This document shows, in pieces, positions 7,098 to 16,225 of a DNA stretch of 64,000 bases. Numbering within the stretch: position 1 is the stretch's first letter; each line of letters opens with the position of its first letter. The notes below the pieces were generated by a model. That model worked only from the letters and a program-made list of their open reading frames with translations. It was not told the origin of the DNA and searched no databases. The translations under genes were made by a program, and so were the position numbers. Source of the stretch: Archaeoglobaceae archaeon (GTDB taxonomy: Archaea; Halobacteriota; Archaeoglobi; Archaeoglobales; Archaeoglobaceae); assembly GCA_038734275.1 (NCBI GenBank), contig JAVYOO010000004.1, positions 1 to 64,000 on the forward strand. The letters run 5' to 3'.

Positions 7098-8024
7098 ATG
7101 GAGTTAATCAGGATGCTAAAAGAAATCAAGCAGAAAAGAGCCTTTGTTTTTGGTATGGGTGGTGGAGGAGACATAGTAAGCACGATTCCCGTTGCAAATT
7201 TCCTTAGACTTTTTGAATTTGATGTTATCCATGGCGGGGTTTTATGGGATAGGCTCATTCTAGACCCAAAACCCGGGCCGAGAGCGATTCATGAACTAAA
7301 AAATGCTGAAATATTCAACGAAGTTATTGCATTAGTCAAAGAAAACACTACTACGAACTACGGCGTTAAGCCAAATCTTGCAAGATCTGTAAAGCAATTA
7401 GGAGAAGTTTTTGCCCTCGATATCACAAAGGGAGTAAAAAAGCTTACATTTGGATTGGAGGAATTCATCAAAGAGAAAAAAATTGGAATCACGATTGGCG
7501 TTGATGCGGGTGGCGATGCTCTTGCGGTGGGATACGAATCTGGCGTTCGTAGTCCGCTTGCGGATGCTGTAAGCGTTGCTGTGCTTAACGAACTCAACGG
7601 CCTTGTTGCTGTAGTTGGGCTTGGCAGCGACGGGGAGTTGAAATTTGAGGAACTGATGCTCAACATTGCTGAAATTTACAAGAATGGTGGGTTTCTGGGC
7701 TGTTCTGCCATAACTGCAGAGGACTGCACACAAATGCTAACTCTTTGCAAGGAGGTGGTTACTGAAGCCAGTAAAATTCCGATTATGGCCTTTAGGGGAG
7801 ATTTTGGTCTGAAGAAGATACGAAAAGGAAGGACTGTGTTGGTAACCCCGATTTCGGCTCTTATTTTTTACTTCAAAGCGCAGAATGTATTTGAAATAAA
7901 CGAAACAGCAAAACTGATAAAGGATTGTGGAGATTTAGAAGATGCAAACAGAATTCTCAATAAAAATGGTATAATTACGGAGCTTGATTATGAAAGATCA
8001 GTCTCCGATTTCGAAATCGCTTAG
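7098..8024 (+). CDS. DUF1152 family protein
   Basis: The 308-residue archaeal protein has a glycine-rich N-terminal loop, FGMGGGGDIVSTIPVA, that looks like a nucleotide or phosphate-binding turn. A second conserved segment, GVDAGGDAL and GYESGVRSPLAD, follows mid-protein. The pattern matches the DUF1152 family, which has no established function. It is divergent from the cytochrome gene, and its 3' end overlaps the opposite-strand RPA-associated gene by 27 bp. Confidence 0.8.
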   Translation: MELIRMLKEIKQKRAFVFGMGGGGDIVSTIPVANFLRLFEFDVIHGGVLWDRLILDPKPGPRAIHELKNAEIFNEVIALVKENTTTNYGVKPNLARSVKQLGEVFALDITKGVKKLTFGLEEFIKEKKIGITIGVDAGGDALAVGYESGVRSPLADAVSVAVLNELNGLVAVVGLGSDGELKFEELMLNIAEIYKNGGFLGCSAITAEDCTQMLTLCKEVVTEASKIPIMAFRGDFGLKKIRKGRTVLVTPISALIFYFKAQNVFEINETAKLIKDCGDLEDANRILNKNGIITELDYERSVSDFEIA

Positions 8025-8654
8025 GTCGATTATCTCTTCGTCAAGTTCAAATCCCAAATCTTTATCTTCCTCTTCTTCACTCTCGTCTTCAATGACTGTC
8101 TGTTCTTCTCTTAGCTTCATCAGCACATCTATAACGGCTTTTCGAAAATCTTCGAGGTTGGGATTGTATTTTTCTAATACTATTTTATCTTCTCCCATCT
8201 CGAGTGCTTTAATTCTCTTTAGAGTGGCTTTTGCAGTTTCTAATACCCAATAATCGCGAGTTTCGAAATCAGAAACATTTATGTTCTCGGGCCTAAGAAG
8301 AGGTAAACTTCGATCGTTTCTTTCAAGTAGTTTTGCCTTTGCAGTTACCGAAACTATTTCTGGCGGATTTATGTCTGCCAGCGAATCAAGAGCTTCGGGC
8401 TGGAACTTACTAACGAAGCCTAAGAAGGATCCCATTGGATCTGTAATACGAATTCGCCACATATCTGAATCGGGTTTCACCTCTTCCTTTTCGAGCAACA
8501 CACCGACTATAAAAACTCTATTACATCTCAAGCCAAGAGGAGTTAAAACGTATACTGCTTCCTTTTCTCCTTCCCCACCTACCTTGTATTTGGAAGAGTT
8601 AAACTCTTTTGAAAACAACCTTTTTGCTACCTCCCTTTTGGCACTTCTTATCAT
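7998..8654 (-). CDS. RPA-associated OB-fold protein (COG3390)
   Basis: The 218-residue protein has an OB-fold core (RVFIVGVLLEKEE, WRIRITDPMGSFLGFVSKF) and a very acidic tail (ESEEEEDKDLGFELDEE). This matches the archaeal RPA-associated family, whose gene habitually follows an RPA gene. It probably forms a complex with the RPA encoded just upstream. The genes overlap in a 4-nt ATGA arrangement, which implies translational coupling. The function of RPA-associated proteins in DNA binding is inferred from the family. Confidence 0.85.
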   Translation of the reverse strand: MIRSAKREVAKRLFSKEFNSSKYKVGGEGEKEAVYVLTPLGLRCNRVFIVGVLLEKEEVKPDSDMWRIRITDPMGSFLGFVSKFQPEALDSLADINPPEIVSVTAKAKLLERNDRSLPLLRPENINVSDFETRDYWVLETAKATLKRIKALEMGEDKIVLEKYNPNLEDFRKAVIDVLMKLREEQTVIEDESEEEEDKDLGFELDEEIIDLSDFEIGD

Positions 8655-9574
8655 GCTTCCGCCTCCCTTAAAACTTTTTCAACTTCTTCAAGTATTTTAG
8701 GACGGTAGAACTCAACTTTGTTGGCAGTTAGAGATCTAAACCTCAGTTCGCCTTGAACACGTAAATATCTGCCAAGAAGCTTTTTCTTGATCTCTAAAAG
8801 CACTATACCTCTGTCTAAGTGCTCTTCGGCGAGTTTTCTTGCCTCTTTGAGCCCTATTCCTGTTAAAGCTTTAATGTTGTCCTCATTCAATATGAGATCG
8901 TAGATTCTTTCTCCATCATCGAGAACGCATCTCGTTCGCAGGATGTCGTTTGTTTCAACTTTCCCATGCTCAATACAAACCCCTGCTTTTACAACTCTTC
9001 CACAAATTTTACAACTCTGAAGCAGTCCGCTATTTTGTTGAATCGCAATAAGTGCCCCAACAACTTCAACTTCTGCTTTTTCTTCTTTTACTTCGATGTT
9101 TTCGTTTATTTCCTTAACCTCGCTTGCACTGGTAACTTTAACACTCTTAAGCCCCATGAACTCGTCGATCACAACTCTCTCAAAAAGATAACACTTACCC
9201 TCTTCTAACCTTTTCTTGTTTGCTTTAGCCCACACAACAAATCTTGCAGTGCCAGTTTCGTCTCCTATGAGGCCCGTTTGAGCAATAGCGGGGCTGTTGG
9301 GTTCCCAGAGCTGGATTACCTTTGCCTTTAAACTGACCCACTTATTTGGCTCTATTTCCGAGATTTTGGTTAAAGGAGGTTTTAAATCACTTTTTGCAAT
9401 ATTGTAGTTCTTTCTCAGACCATTTATTATGGTTTTTTTGGCCTCTTCTTCAGGAACTTTGAATTCATAAAGAAGGAGCTTCAATCTACTTTCAATCTCT
9501 TTTCTTGTAACACCATAAATTTTAAACTTTTCGTAGATTTCTTCCACAATCGCCTGAAACCTGTCATCAGCCAT
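8651..9574 (-). CDS. rpa: Replication protein A (single-strand DNA-binding)
   Basis: Single-stranded DNA-binding protein for replication and repair. The 307 residues contain a helical N-terminal region (about 1-65), an OB fold (WVSLKAKVIQLWE, GLIGDETGTARFVVWA), a central charged linker, and a second OB-like region with an embedded zinc-finger-like cluster CKICGRVVKAGVCIEHG (about 186-202). That arrangement is typical of euryarchaeal RPA subunits. It is the first gene of a two-gene operon with the RPA-associated protein. Confidence 0.9.
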   Translation of the reverse strand: MADDRFQAIVEEIYEKFKIYGVTRKEIESRLKLLLYEFKVPEEEAKKTIINGLRKNYNIAKSDLKPPLTKISEIEPNKWVSLKAKVIQLWEPNSPAIAQTGLIGDETGTARFVVWAKANKKRLEEGKCYLFERVVIDEFMGLKSVKVTSASEVKEINENIEVKEEKAEVEVVGALIAIQQNSGLLQSCKICGRVVKAGVCIEHGKVETNDILRTRCVLDDGERIYDLILNEDNIKALTGIGLKEARKLAEEHLDRGIVLLEIKKKLLGRYLRVQGELRFRSLTANKVEFYRPKILEEVEKVLREAEA

Positions 9575-9647
9575 GGAATCAATAGCAGATTAAAGATAAA
9601 AAAGCTTTTGTTCAGAGAGAATTTAAAGTCTTAGGGCGAACTTTCTT

Positions 9648-10580
9648 ATGGAACTTCTCTATCCTGTGGAAAGGGATCTTCGAAGAGCAGTTGATATCCT
9701 TAGAAAAGGAGGTATTGTTGCTTTTCCAACTGAGACTGTCTATGGACTTGGGTGTGATGCATTTAACGAGGAAGCCGTGGATAGACTCTACAAGGTAAAA
9801 AATAGACCGAGAAATAAACCGCTGATAGTTGGTGTTGGTGGAATTGATGAAATATATAATATTGCAGAAGTAAACGAAATAGCAGAAAGACTTATTAAAG
9901 AATTTTTCCCTGGGTCTCTTACGCTTTTGCTTAAAAATAAGAAAATTCCGCCTATTGTCACTGCAAATTCAGATAAGGTTGCTGTGCGAATGCCAGCGCA
10001 TGAGATTCCGTTGACACTTATCAGAGAGCTTGGAAGGCCGATTGTAGTTCCTTCAGCAAATATTTCCGGAAGACCAAGTCCTACAAAAGCTGAACATGTA
10101 ATGGCGGATTTTGGGGACAAAATTGATGCAATAGTGGTTGGTAAGTGCATGGTTGGAATAGAGTCAACCATTCTGGATGTTACGGTCAATCCGCCAAAAT
10201 TGATTCGTCCCGGTGCAGTTAGCACAGAAGTATTAAAGAAATTCGTGGATTTTGTTCTCTCTGAGGACATCTTTGGGCAATATGATATTTCTGCAGACGT
10301 CTATGTTTTTGTTGGTGAGAAAGTTGAAGAAGCGATCAGGAGTTTTCTTGCAAAAAAAGAAAATTCTGTGGTTATAGCCAAGAAAAATGTCTATGGTGGC
10401 AGAGTTATAGAAGTTGGAGAGAGCCCAGAAAGTTATGCTATGAATTTGTTCGATGCATTGAGAAAAGCGGAGGAAATGGGGGCTGAAGTGATACTCGTGG
10501 AGGGTATCGAGGAAAAGGGGATCGGTGAAGCGGTTATGCACAGACTCTATCGTTCTGCAAGAAATGTCATTAGGGTCTAA
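9648..10580 (+). CDS. sua5: L-threonylcarbamoyladenylate synthase, Sua5 type
   Basis: Makes threonylcarbamoyl-AMP from threonine, bicarbonate and ATP for the t6A37 modification of tRNAs that read ANN codons; KEOPS completes the modification. The N-terminal YrdC domain shows FPTETVYGLGCDA, KNRPRNKPL and VPSANISGRPSP. The C-terminal Sua5 domain (about 200-310) makes it the longer, two-domain type. It is divergent from the RPA operon. A Pcc1-like KEOPS subunit is encoded at 48.3 kb in this window. Confidence 0.95.
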   Translation: MELLYPVERDLRRAVDILRKGGIVAFPTETVYGLGCDAFNEEAVDRLYKVKNRPRNKPLIVGVGGIDEIYNIAEVNEIAERLIKEFFPGSLTLLLKNKKIPPIVTANSDKVAVRMPAHEIPLTLIRELGRPIVVPSANISGRPSPTKAEHVMADFGDKIDAIVVGKCMVGIESTILDVTVNPPKLIRPGAVSTEVLKKFVDFVLSEDIFGQYDISADVYVFVGEKVEEAIRSFLAKKENSVVIAKKNVYGGRVIEVGESPESYAMNLFDALRKAEEMGAEVILVEGIEEKGIGEAVMHRLYRSARNVIRV

Positions 10581-10633
10581 ATACCATCTAAATACCAAAA
10601 GATTTAAATCATTTTCCTGTTTCGGTTTTTATT

Positions 10634-11020
10634 ATGAAAGAGCAGGCAGAAGTTCGACAGCTGAGAGAAGGAGGGTATATAGTAATCGATGAAGAGCCAT
10701 GTGAGATCATAAGCATTTCTGTAAGCAAACCAGGGAAACATGGAGCAGCGAAGGCGAGAATAGATGCCATAGGTATCTTTGATTCGCAAAAAAGGAGCAT
10801 TGTAGAGCCGGTTACAGCCAAAATCTACATACCCATAGTGGAAAGAAAGAGGGCCCAAGTTCTCAGTGTCGCGAGAGATAACGCCCAGCTTATGGATTTG
10901 AGCTCTTTTGAGACTTTCGAGCTTCCAATTCCAGAGGATCTGAAAGATAAGATCTCACCAGGAAAGGAAGTAATCTACATCGAGTCTCTTGGAAAGAGAA
11001 AAATTGAAAGGATGGCTTAA
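10634..11020 (+). CDS. eif5A: Translation factor aIF5A (hypusine-containing)
   Basis: aIF5A helps ribosomes through difficult peptide bonds and carries hypusine. The modification loop SKPGKHGAAKAR is present, with the target Lys at about residue 35. A C-terminal OB fold follows (KRAQVLSVARDNAQLMDLSSFETFELPIP). Length, 128 residues, is normal. Its stop codon overlaps the agmatinase start by one base (TAATG), so the two are co-translated, which ties polyamine supply or hypusine maturation to the factor. Confidence 0.97.
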   Translation: MKEQAEVRQLREGGYIVIDEEPCEIISISVSKPGKHGAAKARIDAIGIFDSQKRSIVEPVTAKIYIPIVERKRAQVLSVARDNAQLMDLSSFETFELPIPEDLKDKISPGKEVIYIESLGKRKIERMA

Positions 11021-11841
11021 TGCACATAGATAACTATTTTTCAATTTCGAATTCTGAAATAACGGATGCTGAGTTCGTAATCTATGGCATTCCTTACGAT
11101 GCTACTCAGTCTTTTAAACCGGGCTCCAGGTTTGCTCCAAATGCCATAAGGGAAGCAAGCTGGAATCTTGAATCTTATTCGCAATTTTTTTCCTTTGATC
11201 TATCCTTCGCAAAAGTCTGCGATGCAGGAAACATTAACTGTGATGGTAGTTTTGAGGAGATCGGAAAAAGAGTTGAGCAATTTTTAAATAAAGTCTCGGG
11301 AATTCCGATAGCTCTTGGAGGGGAGCACAGTATAAGTTGTTTGACTACAAAAAAGTTTAAAAACTGCTGTTTTTTGGTTTTTGATGCGCATTTTGATTTG
11401 CGGGACGAATTTGATGGAAATAGGTTTAATCATGCCTGCACGACTAGAAGGGTTTTTGAGAACGGATTTGATGTTGTAATTGCTGGTGTGAGGAGTGGTT
11501 GCAAAGAAGAAAGGGCTTTTGCAGAAAAAAATGGAATAAGCTACGTATTTTCGTGGAATCTAAAAAGCTATAAAGACATTGGAAAATTCATTGAGGATTA
11601 CGAGAGGATATATTTATCTATAGACGTCGACGTTTTTGATCCGAGCTTTGCACCCGGGGTTTCAACACCGGAGCCTTTTGGTGTAGAGCCTAAAATATTT
11701 CTTGAGGTGTTTTCTGAAATTTCTGATAGAATTGTTGCCCTCGACGTCGTTGAAGTTGTGCCGGATGCCAATAAGGTGACGCAAAATCTCGCAGCAAAAC
11801 TGATTATGGAATTCATTGCGAGTAAATATTCTTCTCGATAA
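11020..11841 (+). CDS. speB: Agmatinase / ureohydrolase family protein
   Basis: A binuclear-Mn ureohydrolase. The metal ligands are visible in GGEHSIS, FDAHFDLRDEF and SIDVDVFDPSFAPG, the last followed by STPEPFG as in agmatinases. The usual role is agmatine to putrescine plus urea. In Haloferax an agmatinase homologue encoded beside aIF5A removes urea from an agmatine-modified aIF5A lysine, so hypusine maturation is an equally good role here. The 1-bp overlap with aIF5A favours that. 273 residues, slightly short but complete. Confidence 0.92.
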   Translation: MHIDNYFSISNSEITDAEFVIYGIPYDATQSFKPGSRFAPNAIREASWNLESYSQFFSFDLSFAKVCDAGNINCDGSFEEIGKRVEQFLNKVSGIPIALGGEHSISCLTTKKFKNCCFLVFDAHFDLRDEFDGNRFNHACTTRRVFENGFDVVIAGVRSGCKEERAFAEKNGISYVFSWNLKSYKDIGKFIEDYERIYLSIDVDVFDPSFAPGVSTPEPFGVEPKIFLEVFSEISDRIVALDVVEVVPDANKVTQNLAAKLIMEFIASKYSSR

Positions 11842-11850
11842 TTAAATTAA

Positions 11851-11866
11851 CCGAAAACTTTATATA
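11851..11866 (+). promoter_or_regulatory. Thermosome promoter (BRE + TATA)
   Basis: CCGAAAAC followed by TTTATATA fits a BRE/TATA pair, placing transcription start near 11886-11890, just before the strong Shine-Dalgarno AGGAGGTGG that precedes the ATG. Confidence 0.65.
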
Positions 11867-11905
11867 GAAATACCTATCCACCAAAGTCTGTAAGGAGGTG
11901 GTTGA

Positions 11906-13546
11906 ATGGCTGTGCTTCAGGGAACACCCGTGCTTATACTTAAAGAGGGGACTCAAAGAACAGTTGGTAGGGATGCACAGAGAATGAACATTACGGCTGC
12001 GAGAATAATTGCTGAAGCCGTTAGAAGCACTCTCGGTCCAAAGGGAATGGATAAAATGCTGGTTGACAGCCTTGGAGATATAACAATCACAAACGACGGA
12101 GTCACAATCCTCAAGGAAATGGACGTAGAGCATCCAGCAGCAAAGATGGTGATCGAAGTCGCCAAGACTCAGGACAACGAAGTCGGAGATGGAACAACAA
12201 CTGCAGTGGTTATCGCGGGAGAACTGCTGAAGAAGGCTGAAGAGCTTCTTGATCAGGAGATTCATCCAGCAGTTATCTCAAACGGCTATAGACTGGCAGC
12301 AAACAAGGCTCTTGAGATATTAAATGACATCGCAATTTCTGTTAGCAAGGATGACGATAAGATGTTGAAGAAAGTTGCCAGCACTGCAATGACTGGAAAA
12401 GGGGCTGAAGTTGCTTTGGACAGGCTTTCAGAGATTGCAGTGAATGCAGTGAAGATGATCGTTGAGGAAGTTAATGGTAAATACAAGGCAGATACGGAGA
12501 ACATAAAGATTGAGAAGAGACAGGGCGGGAGCATTGAGGATACAGTGTTGATCAAGGGCATCGTTCTGGATAAGGAAGTTGTCCATCCAGGAATGCCGAA
12601 AACAGTCAGAAATGCAAAGATTCTCCTTCTCGACTCTGCACTTGAGGTTAAGGAGACCGAGATAGATGCGAAGATCCGAATCACAGATCCAGAGAAATTG
12701 CAGAGATTCATTGAACAGGAGGAGAAGATGCTCAAAGACATGGTAGACAAGATTGCAAAGGCGGGAGCAAATGTTGTGTTCTGCCAGAAGGGTATAGATG
12801 ATCTTGCCCAGTATTATCTGGCAAAGGCCGGAATTCTTGCAGTGAGGAGAGTTAAGAAGAGCGACATTGAGAAGCTTGCAAAAGCAACTGGAGCAAAGAT
12901 TCTCACAGATCTGAGAGAGATAAGCCCGGCAGATCTTGGTGAAGCTGAGCTTGTCGAGGAGAGAAAGGTTGGCGACGAGAAAATGGTCTTCATTGAGGGT
13001 TGCAAGAATCCAAAGGCTGTAACGATACTGGTCCGAGGAGGCACTGAACACGTAGTCGACGAGATCGCAAGGGGAATTGAGGATGCGATAAGGGTTGTAG
13101 CCTGCGCAATTGAGGACGGCAAAGTCGTAGCGGGAGCGGGAGCACCAGAAATGGAGCTAAGCCTTAGACTCAAACAGTGGGCTCCAAGCATTGGCGGTAG
13201 AGAACAGCTCGCAATTGAGGCATTTGCAACCGCGCTGGAAGTAATTCCAAGGACTCTCGCAGAAAATGCAGGAATTGATCCGATCGATGTTATTGTAAAT
13301 CTCAAGTCCGCTCACGAAAAGGGACAGAGATACGCGGGTGTTGACGTGGATACAGGCAAAGTAGTTGACATGAAGGAGAGGGGAGTTATTGAGCCTTTGA
13401 GAGTCAAGACACAGGCAATACAGTCTGCCACAGAAGTTGCAGTGATGATTCTGAGAGTTGACGACGTCATTGCGGCGAAGGGGCTGGAGAAGGAGAAAGA
13501 GAAAGAAAAAGAAAAGGGCGGAGCACCTGAAATGCCTGAATTTTAA
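11906..13546 (+). CDS. Thermosome subunit (group II chaperonin)
   Basis: ATP-driven protein-folding chamber subunit. The 546 residues show the chaperonin signatures: [11 protein letters not shown] near the start, [23 protein letters not shown] (ATP site), and a C-terminal GRYAGVD-like [12 protein letters not shown]. The tail is a Glu-Lys repeat ([12 protein letters not shown]) instead of the Gly-Met repeats of some subunits. It is a single-gene unit with its own strong TATA box and ribosome-binding site. Archaeoglobales usually carry a second subunit elsewhere, so alpha versus beta cannot be decided here. Confidence 0.97.
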   Translation: MAVLQGTPVLILKEGTQRTVGRDAQRMNITAARIIAEAVRSTLGPKGMDKMLVDSLGDITITNDGVTILKEMDVEHPAAKMVIEVAKTQDNEVGDGTTTAVVIAGELLKKAEELLDQEIHPAVISNGYRLAANKALEILNDIAISVSKDDDKMLKKVASTAMTGKGAEVALDRLSEIAVNAVKMIVEEVNGKYKADTENIKIEKRQGGSIEDTVLIKGIVLDKEVVHPGMPKTVRNAKILLLDSALEVKETEIDAKIRITDPEKLQRFIEQEEKMLKDMVDKIAKAGANVVFCQKGIDDLAQYYLAKAGILAVRRVKKSDIEKLAKATGAKILTDLREISPADLGEAELVEERKVGDEKMVFIEGCKNPKAVTILVRGGTEHVVDEIARGIEDAIRVVACAIEDGKVVAGAGAPEMELSLRLKQWAPSIGGREQLAIEAFATALEVIPRTLAENAGIDPIDVIVNLKSAHEKGQRYAGVDVDTGKVVDMKERGVIEPLRVKTQAIQSATEVAVMILRVDDVIAAKGLEKEKEKEKEKGGAPEMPEF

Positions 13547-13643
13547 ATAAATTTTTAATTTTTACGTTTCTGGATTTTGAAAATCTTAAACTACAGCATT
13601 TTCAAATCGACAAAATTAAATTACTTGTAAGGAATTCCAATTG

Positions 13644-14321
13644 ATGAGGGTAGCATTGTTCATCGAATTCGAAGGTAAAAAAGTCGCTGTAATCGGAGGA
13701 GGTTATGTTGGAACCACGAGAGCCAAAAAATTCTTGGAAACGGGTGCAAAAGTTACTGTATTCAGTTTAAACTTTTCAGATGAACTTTTAAAGTTGAGTG
13801 AAGAAGGTAAGGTAAATCTTGTCAAAAAAGAAGCATCAGAATTGGATGAAGAACTGAGGGATTTCGATCTCGTGGTTGTTGCGATAGGTGATAAGGGGCT
13901 GAATAAAAAGTTCGTCGATCTGAGTAAAAAATATCGCTTTCTTCTAAATTTGGCCAACAGTGCTGAGGAAACGGAGGTAGTAGTTCCCTTCGAGGGAGGA
14001 AAAGATGGTATCAGGTTTGCAGTAACAACTGAGGGAAGAAGTGGAGTTGTTGCGAGAAAAGTTCGGGAAATATTCCAGAATGTTCTTGAGAGCGATAAAA
14101 CGATCTTTGTGTATCTCAATGCGATGGAACATCTCAAAAAGTTCATGAAGCAGAAAGAAATTCCTGTAAATGCAAGGATGAAAATTTACAGTATTGTTAG
14201 CTCAAGTTCGGAACTTTGGAAGATCGCGGAGACTGGAAACCTCGAGGAGGCGAAAAAATTCGTTGAGAAAATTGCTGAAAACAAGGCTTTAGAGTTTAGA
14301 GGTGTTGAAAATGGATTCTGA
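13644..14321 (+). CDS. Precorrin-2 dehydrogenase / sirohydrochlorin ferrochelatase-like (siroheme synthase N-terminal)
   Basis: NAD-dependent oxidation of precorrin-2 to sirohydrochlorin, leading to siroheme for sulfite reductase and to heme through the siroheme route. The Rossmann motif VAVIGGGYVGTTRAKKF is at about residues 13-29, and the CysG-type EGRSGVVARKVREIF segment follows. 225 residues, the size of the stand-alone Met8p-like enzyme. I chose the ATG at 13644 over an adjacent TTG. It overlaps the next gene, a siroheme decarboxylase, by 11 nt, so siroheme formation and its conversion to didecarboxysiroheme are coupled. Confidence 0.9.
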   Translation: MRVALFIEFEGKKVAVIGGGYVGTTRAKKFLETGAKVTVFSLNFSDELLKLSEEGKVNLVKKEASELDEELRDFDLVVVAIGDKGLNKKFVDLSKKYRFLLNLANSAEETEVVVPFEGGKDGIRFAVTTEGRSGVVARKVREIFQNVLESDKTIFVYLNAMEHLKKFMKQKEIPVNARMKIYSIVSSSSELWKIAETGNLEEAKKFVEKIAENKALEFRGVENGF

Positions 14322-15219
14322 GCTTCTAATGGCGATTCAGTATGATCTTCCACTGTCCACGACCCCCATAGTGGATCTGGCGGATAAAATGGGCATCAAG
14401 TATGAAATTGTTGAGAAAAAGCTTCGAGAATACATCACGTCGGGAATAGTAAAAAGATACGGTGCTAATCTTAACTATAGGGCTTTTCCAAACCATAGGC
14501 AATCTTCTCTCGTTGGATTTAAGGTTAATGAGGCAGATGCAAAAAAGATAAATGAGCTTGGAGAAAGGGTTAAACATAACTATCTCAGGGATGCAGAATT
14601 CAACGTTTGGTTTACGTTAAAGGGTCGAAATGTTGAGGAGATAGAAGAAATAGTCCTGAAACTTGCAAGCGAGTTGAAAGTAGAAGACTTCGTGATCCTT
14701 CCGACGAAGAAGGTTTACAAAATGGATGTGAAATACGATCTTTATAGAGGAATTTCCTGGAGTTATGGCTTTGAGCCTGAGAAAGTTGCCACTATTGATG
14801 AGCTTGGATTGGGTGAGGAAATAAAAAGACTTGAGTCGTTGCCGGTTGTTGAAAGACCTTTCAGGGAGATTGGAATGCAGGAAGAAGAGGCAGTTAGCCT
14901 TATTGAGGAACTTAAAAAGAAAGGAGTGGTGAGGGATTTTAGCGGTGTGCTGAGCGAATCCAAAATAGGTTTCAAGTTCAACGGTATGAATGTAATTTCT
15001 ACAGAGCATCCTGAAAGACTTGCAAGAAGACTTTTGAATTTTTATCAGATAACTCATTTAATAGAGCGGATTCCAAGCAGAAAGTGGAATTATCCGATAT
15101 ACTTCATGGTTCATGCGGTTGAGAGAGATAAGATAGAGCAGTTCAAAAGAGAAGTTGCCAAATTGGATGAGATTATGGATATAAGGGTAATATATAGTAA
15201 GGCAAACTTAAAAACCTGA
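14311..15219 (+). CDS. Fused siroheme decarboxylase (AhbA/AhbB-like, Lrp/AsnC fold twice)
   Basis: AhbA and AhbB together decarboxylate siroheme to 12,18-didecarboxysiroheme in the archaeal heme pathway. Here one 302-residue chain carries two Lrp-like units in tandem. The first (1-150) has a winged helix, LLMAIQYDLPLSTTPIVDLA, then an AsnC-like beta-alpha half. The second (about 155-302) repeats the pattern with EEEAVSLIEELKKKGVVRDF and KWNYPIYFMVHA. Usually these are separate genes. ATG 14311 follows GAGGTG by 6 nt and was preferred to GTG 14302. Overlap with the upstream precorrin-2 dehydrogenase supports the pathway. A plain transcription regulator is unlikely given that context. Confidence 0.85.
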   Translation: MDSELLMAIQYDLPLSTTPIVDLADKMGIKYEIVEKKLREYITSGIVKRYGANLNYRAFPNHRQSSLVGFKVNEADAKKINELGERVKHNYLRDAEFNVWFTLKGRNVEEIEEIVLKLASELKVEDFVILPTKKVYKMDVKYDLYRGISWSYGFEPEKVATIDELGLGEEIKRLESLPVVERPFREIGMQEEEAVSLIEELKKKGVVRDFSGVLSESKIGFKFNGMNVISTEHPERLARRLLNFYQITHLIERIPSRKWNYPIYFMVHAVERDKIEQFKREVAKLDEIMDIRVIYSKANLKT

Positions 15220-15221
15220 AT

Positions 15222-16172
15222 ATGAATTGCTCCTACTGCACTAGAAAGGCTGTCTACTTTCAGAGATATTCGGGTAAGCATTTATGTAAAAAGCATTTTA
15301 TGACTTTTTTCGAGAGAAAAGTGAGGTCAACGGTTAAAAAGCACAAAATGATCGAATCAGGAGATAGAATTGCAATCGCATTGAGTGGTGGCAAAGATAG
15401 CGTTACGTTAACTGAGATTCTCTTGGAAATCTACGGAGATCGCAGAGATCTTGAATTTTTGGCCATAACTATCGATGAGGGAATAGCGGGCTATAGAGAA
15501 AACACCCTGAAGATAGCAAAAGAAGTCACAAAAACAGTGGGTGTAGAGCACTATGTTGCAAGATTTGAAGACAACTTCTCCACAAAGCTTGATGACATTG
15601 TAAAAGTAGGAGAAAAGCTACCATGCTCCTATTGTGGTGTATTTCGGAAGTATCTGCTCAATAAGTCTGCAAAGGAACTTTCTGCGAACAAATTAGCCAC
15701 TGCGCATAATCTTGACGATGAGTCACAGACGATTCTTATGAACTTCATTAATGCGGACATCGATCGTCTTGCAAGACTCATTCCGCAGAAAGACCAAGAA
15801 GGGCTTATTAGGAGAATAAAACCATTTATGGAGCTATACGAAAAAGAAGTCGTTACTTATGGATTTCTAAAAGGTTATCCATTGATCTTTGACGAGTGTC
15901 CATACAGTTACTATCCCGTAAGGGCCGTTGTCAGGGACTTTTTGTATGAATTTGAGAGAAAGTATCCTGGGAGGAAGATCTCAATTCTCAGGAGTCTTGA
16001 AAAACTTTCAGAGTGCTTAAAGATAACGAATCCGCAGATTGATTTAAATAGCTGTGAAATATGCGGAGAACCAACTTCTCAGAGAATATGCCAGGCCTGC
16101 AAGCTCGTAAACGAGCTCAGAGAGAAAATCAATATTAAGCATAACAGAAATATCTTGCTTATAAAAACCTGA
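15222..16172 (+). CDS. tRNA thiolation protein of the TtuA/NcsA (TIGR00269) family
   Basis: ATP pyrophosphatase that activates tRNA uridine for 2-thiolation. An N-terminal zinc finger (CSYCTRKA...CKKH) is followed by the PP-loop ALSGGKDSVTL (about 50-60), a conserved PCSYCGVFRKYLL with two of the Fe-S/catalytic cysteines, TAHNLDDESQT, and a C-terminal zinc finger CEICGEPTSQRICQAC. This five-part layout is diagnostic of the TtuA/NcsA/Ctu1 group. It starts 2 nt after the siroheme decarboxylase stop. The target position (U34 or U54) cannot be decided from sequence. Confidence 0.93.
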   Translation: MNCSYCTRKAVYFQRYSGKHLCKKHFMTFFERKVRSTVKKHKMIESGDRIAIALSGGKDSVTLTEILLEIYGDRRDLEFLAITIDEGIAGYRENTLKIAKEVTKTVGVEHYVARFEDNFSTKLDDIVKVGEKLPCSYCGVFRKYLLNKSAKELSANKLATAHNLDDESQTILMNFINADIDRLARLIPQKDQEGLIRRIKPFMELYEKEVVTYGFLKGYPLIFDECPYSYYPVRAVVRDFLYEFERKYPGRKISILRSLEKLSECLKITNPQIDLNSCEICGEPTSQRICQACKLVNELREKINIKHNRNILLIKT

Positions 16173-16225
16173 ATTTTAATCCGATCACACTCCAAGTTTT
16201 TTAATCCGAAAAGCAGAATTCAATT

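Noticed and set aside
11840-11906. Heat-shock regulator site (Phr/HSR1-type inverted repeat) at the thermosome promoter
   Set aside because: Only a plain BRE/TATA is visible; no clear inverted repeat around it.
12428-13051. 207-codon minus-strand frame opposite the thermosome gene
   Set aside because: Complement of a highly conserved coding gene with no recognisable motif or ribosome-binding site. Similar long antisense frames opposite sua5, DUF1152 and acyl-CoA dehydrogenase were dropped for the same reason.
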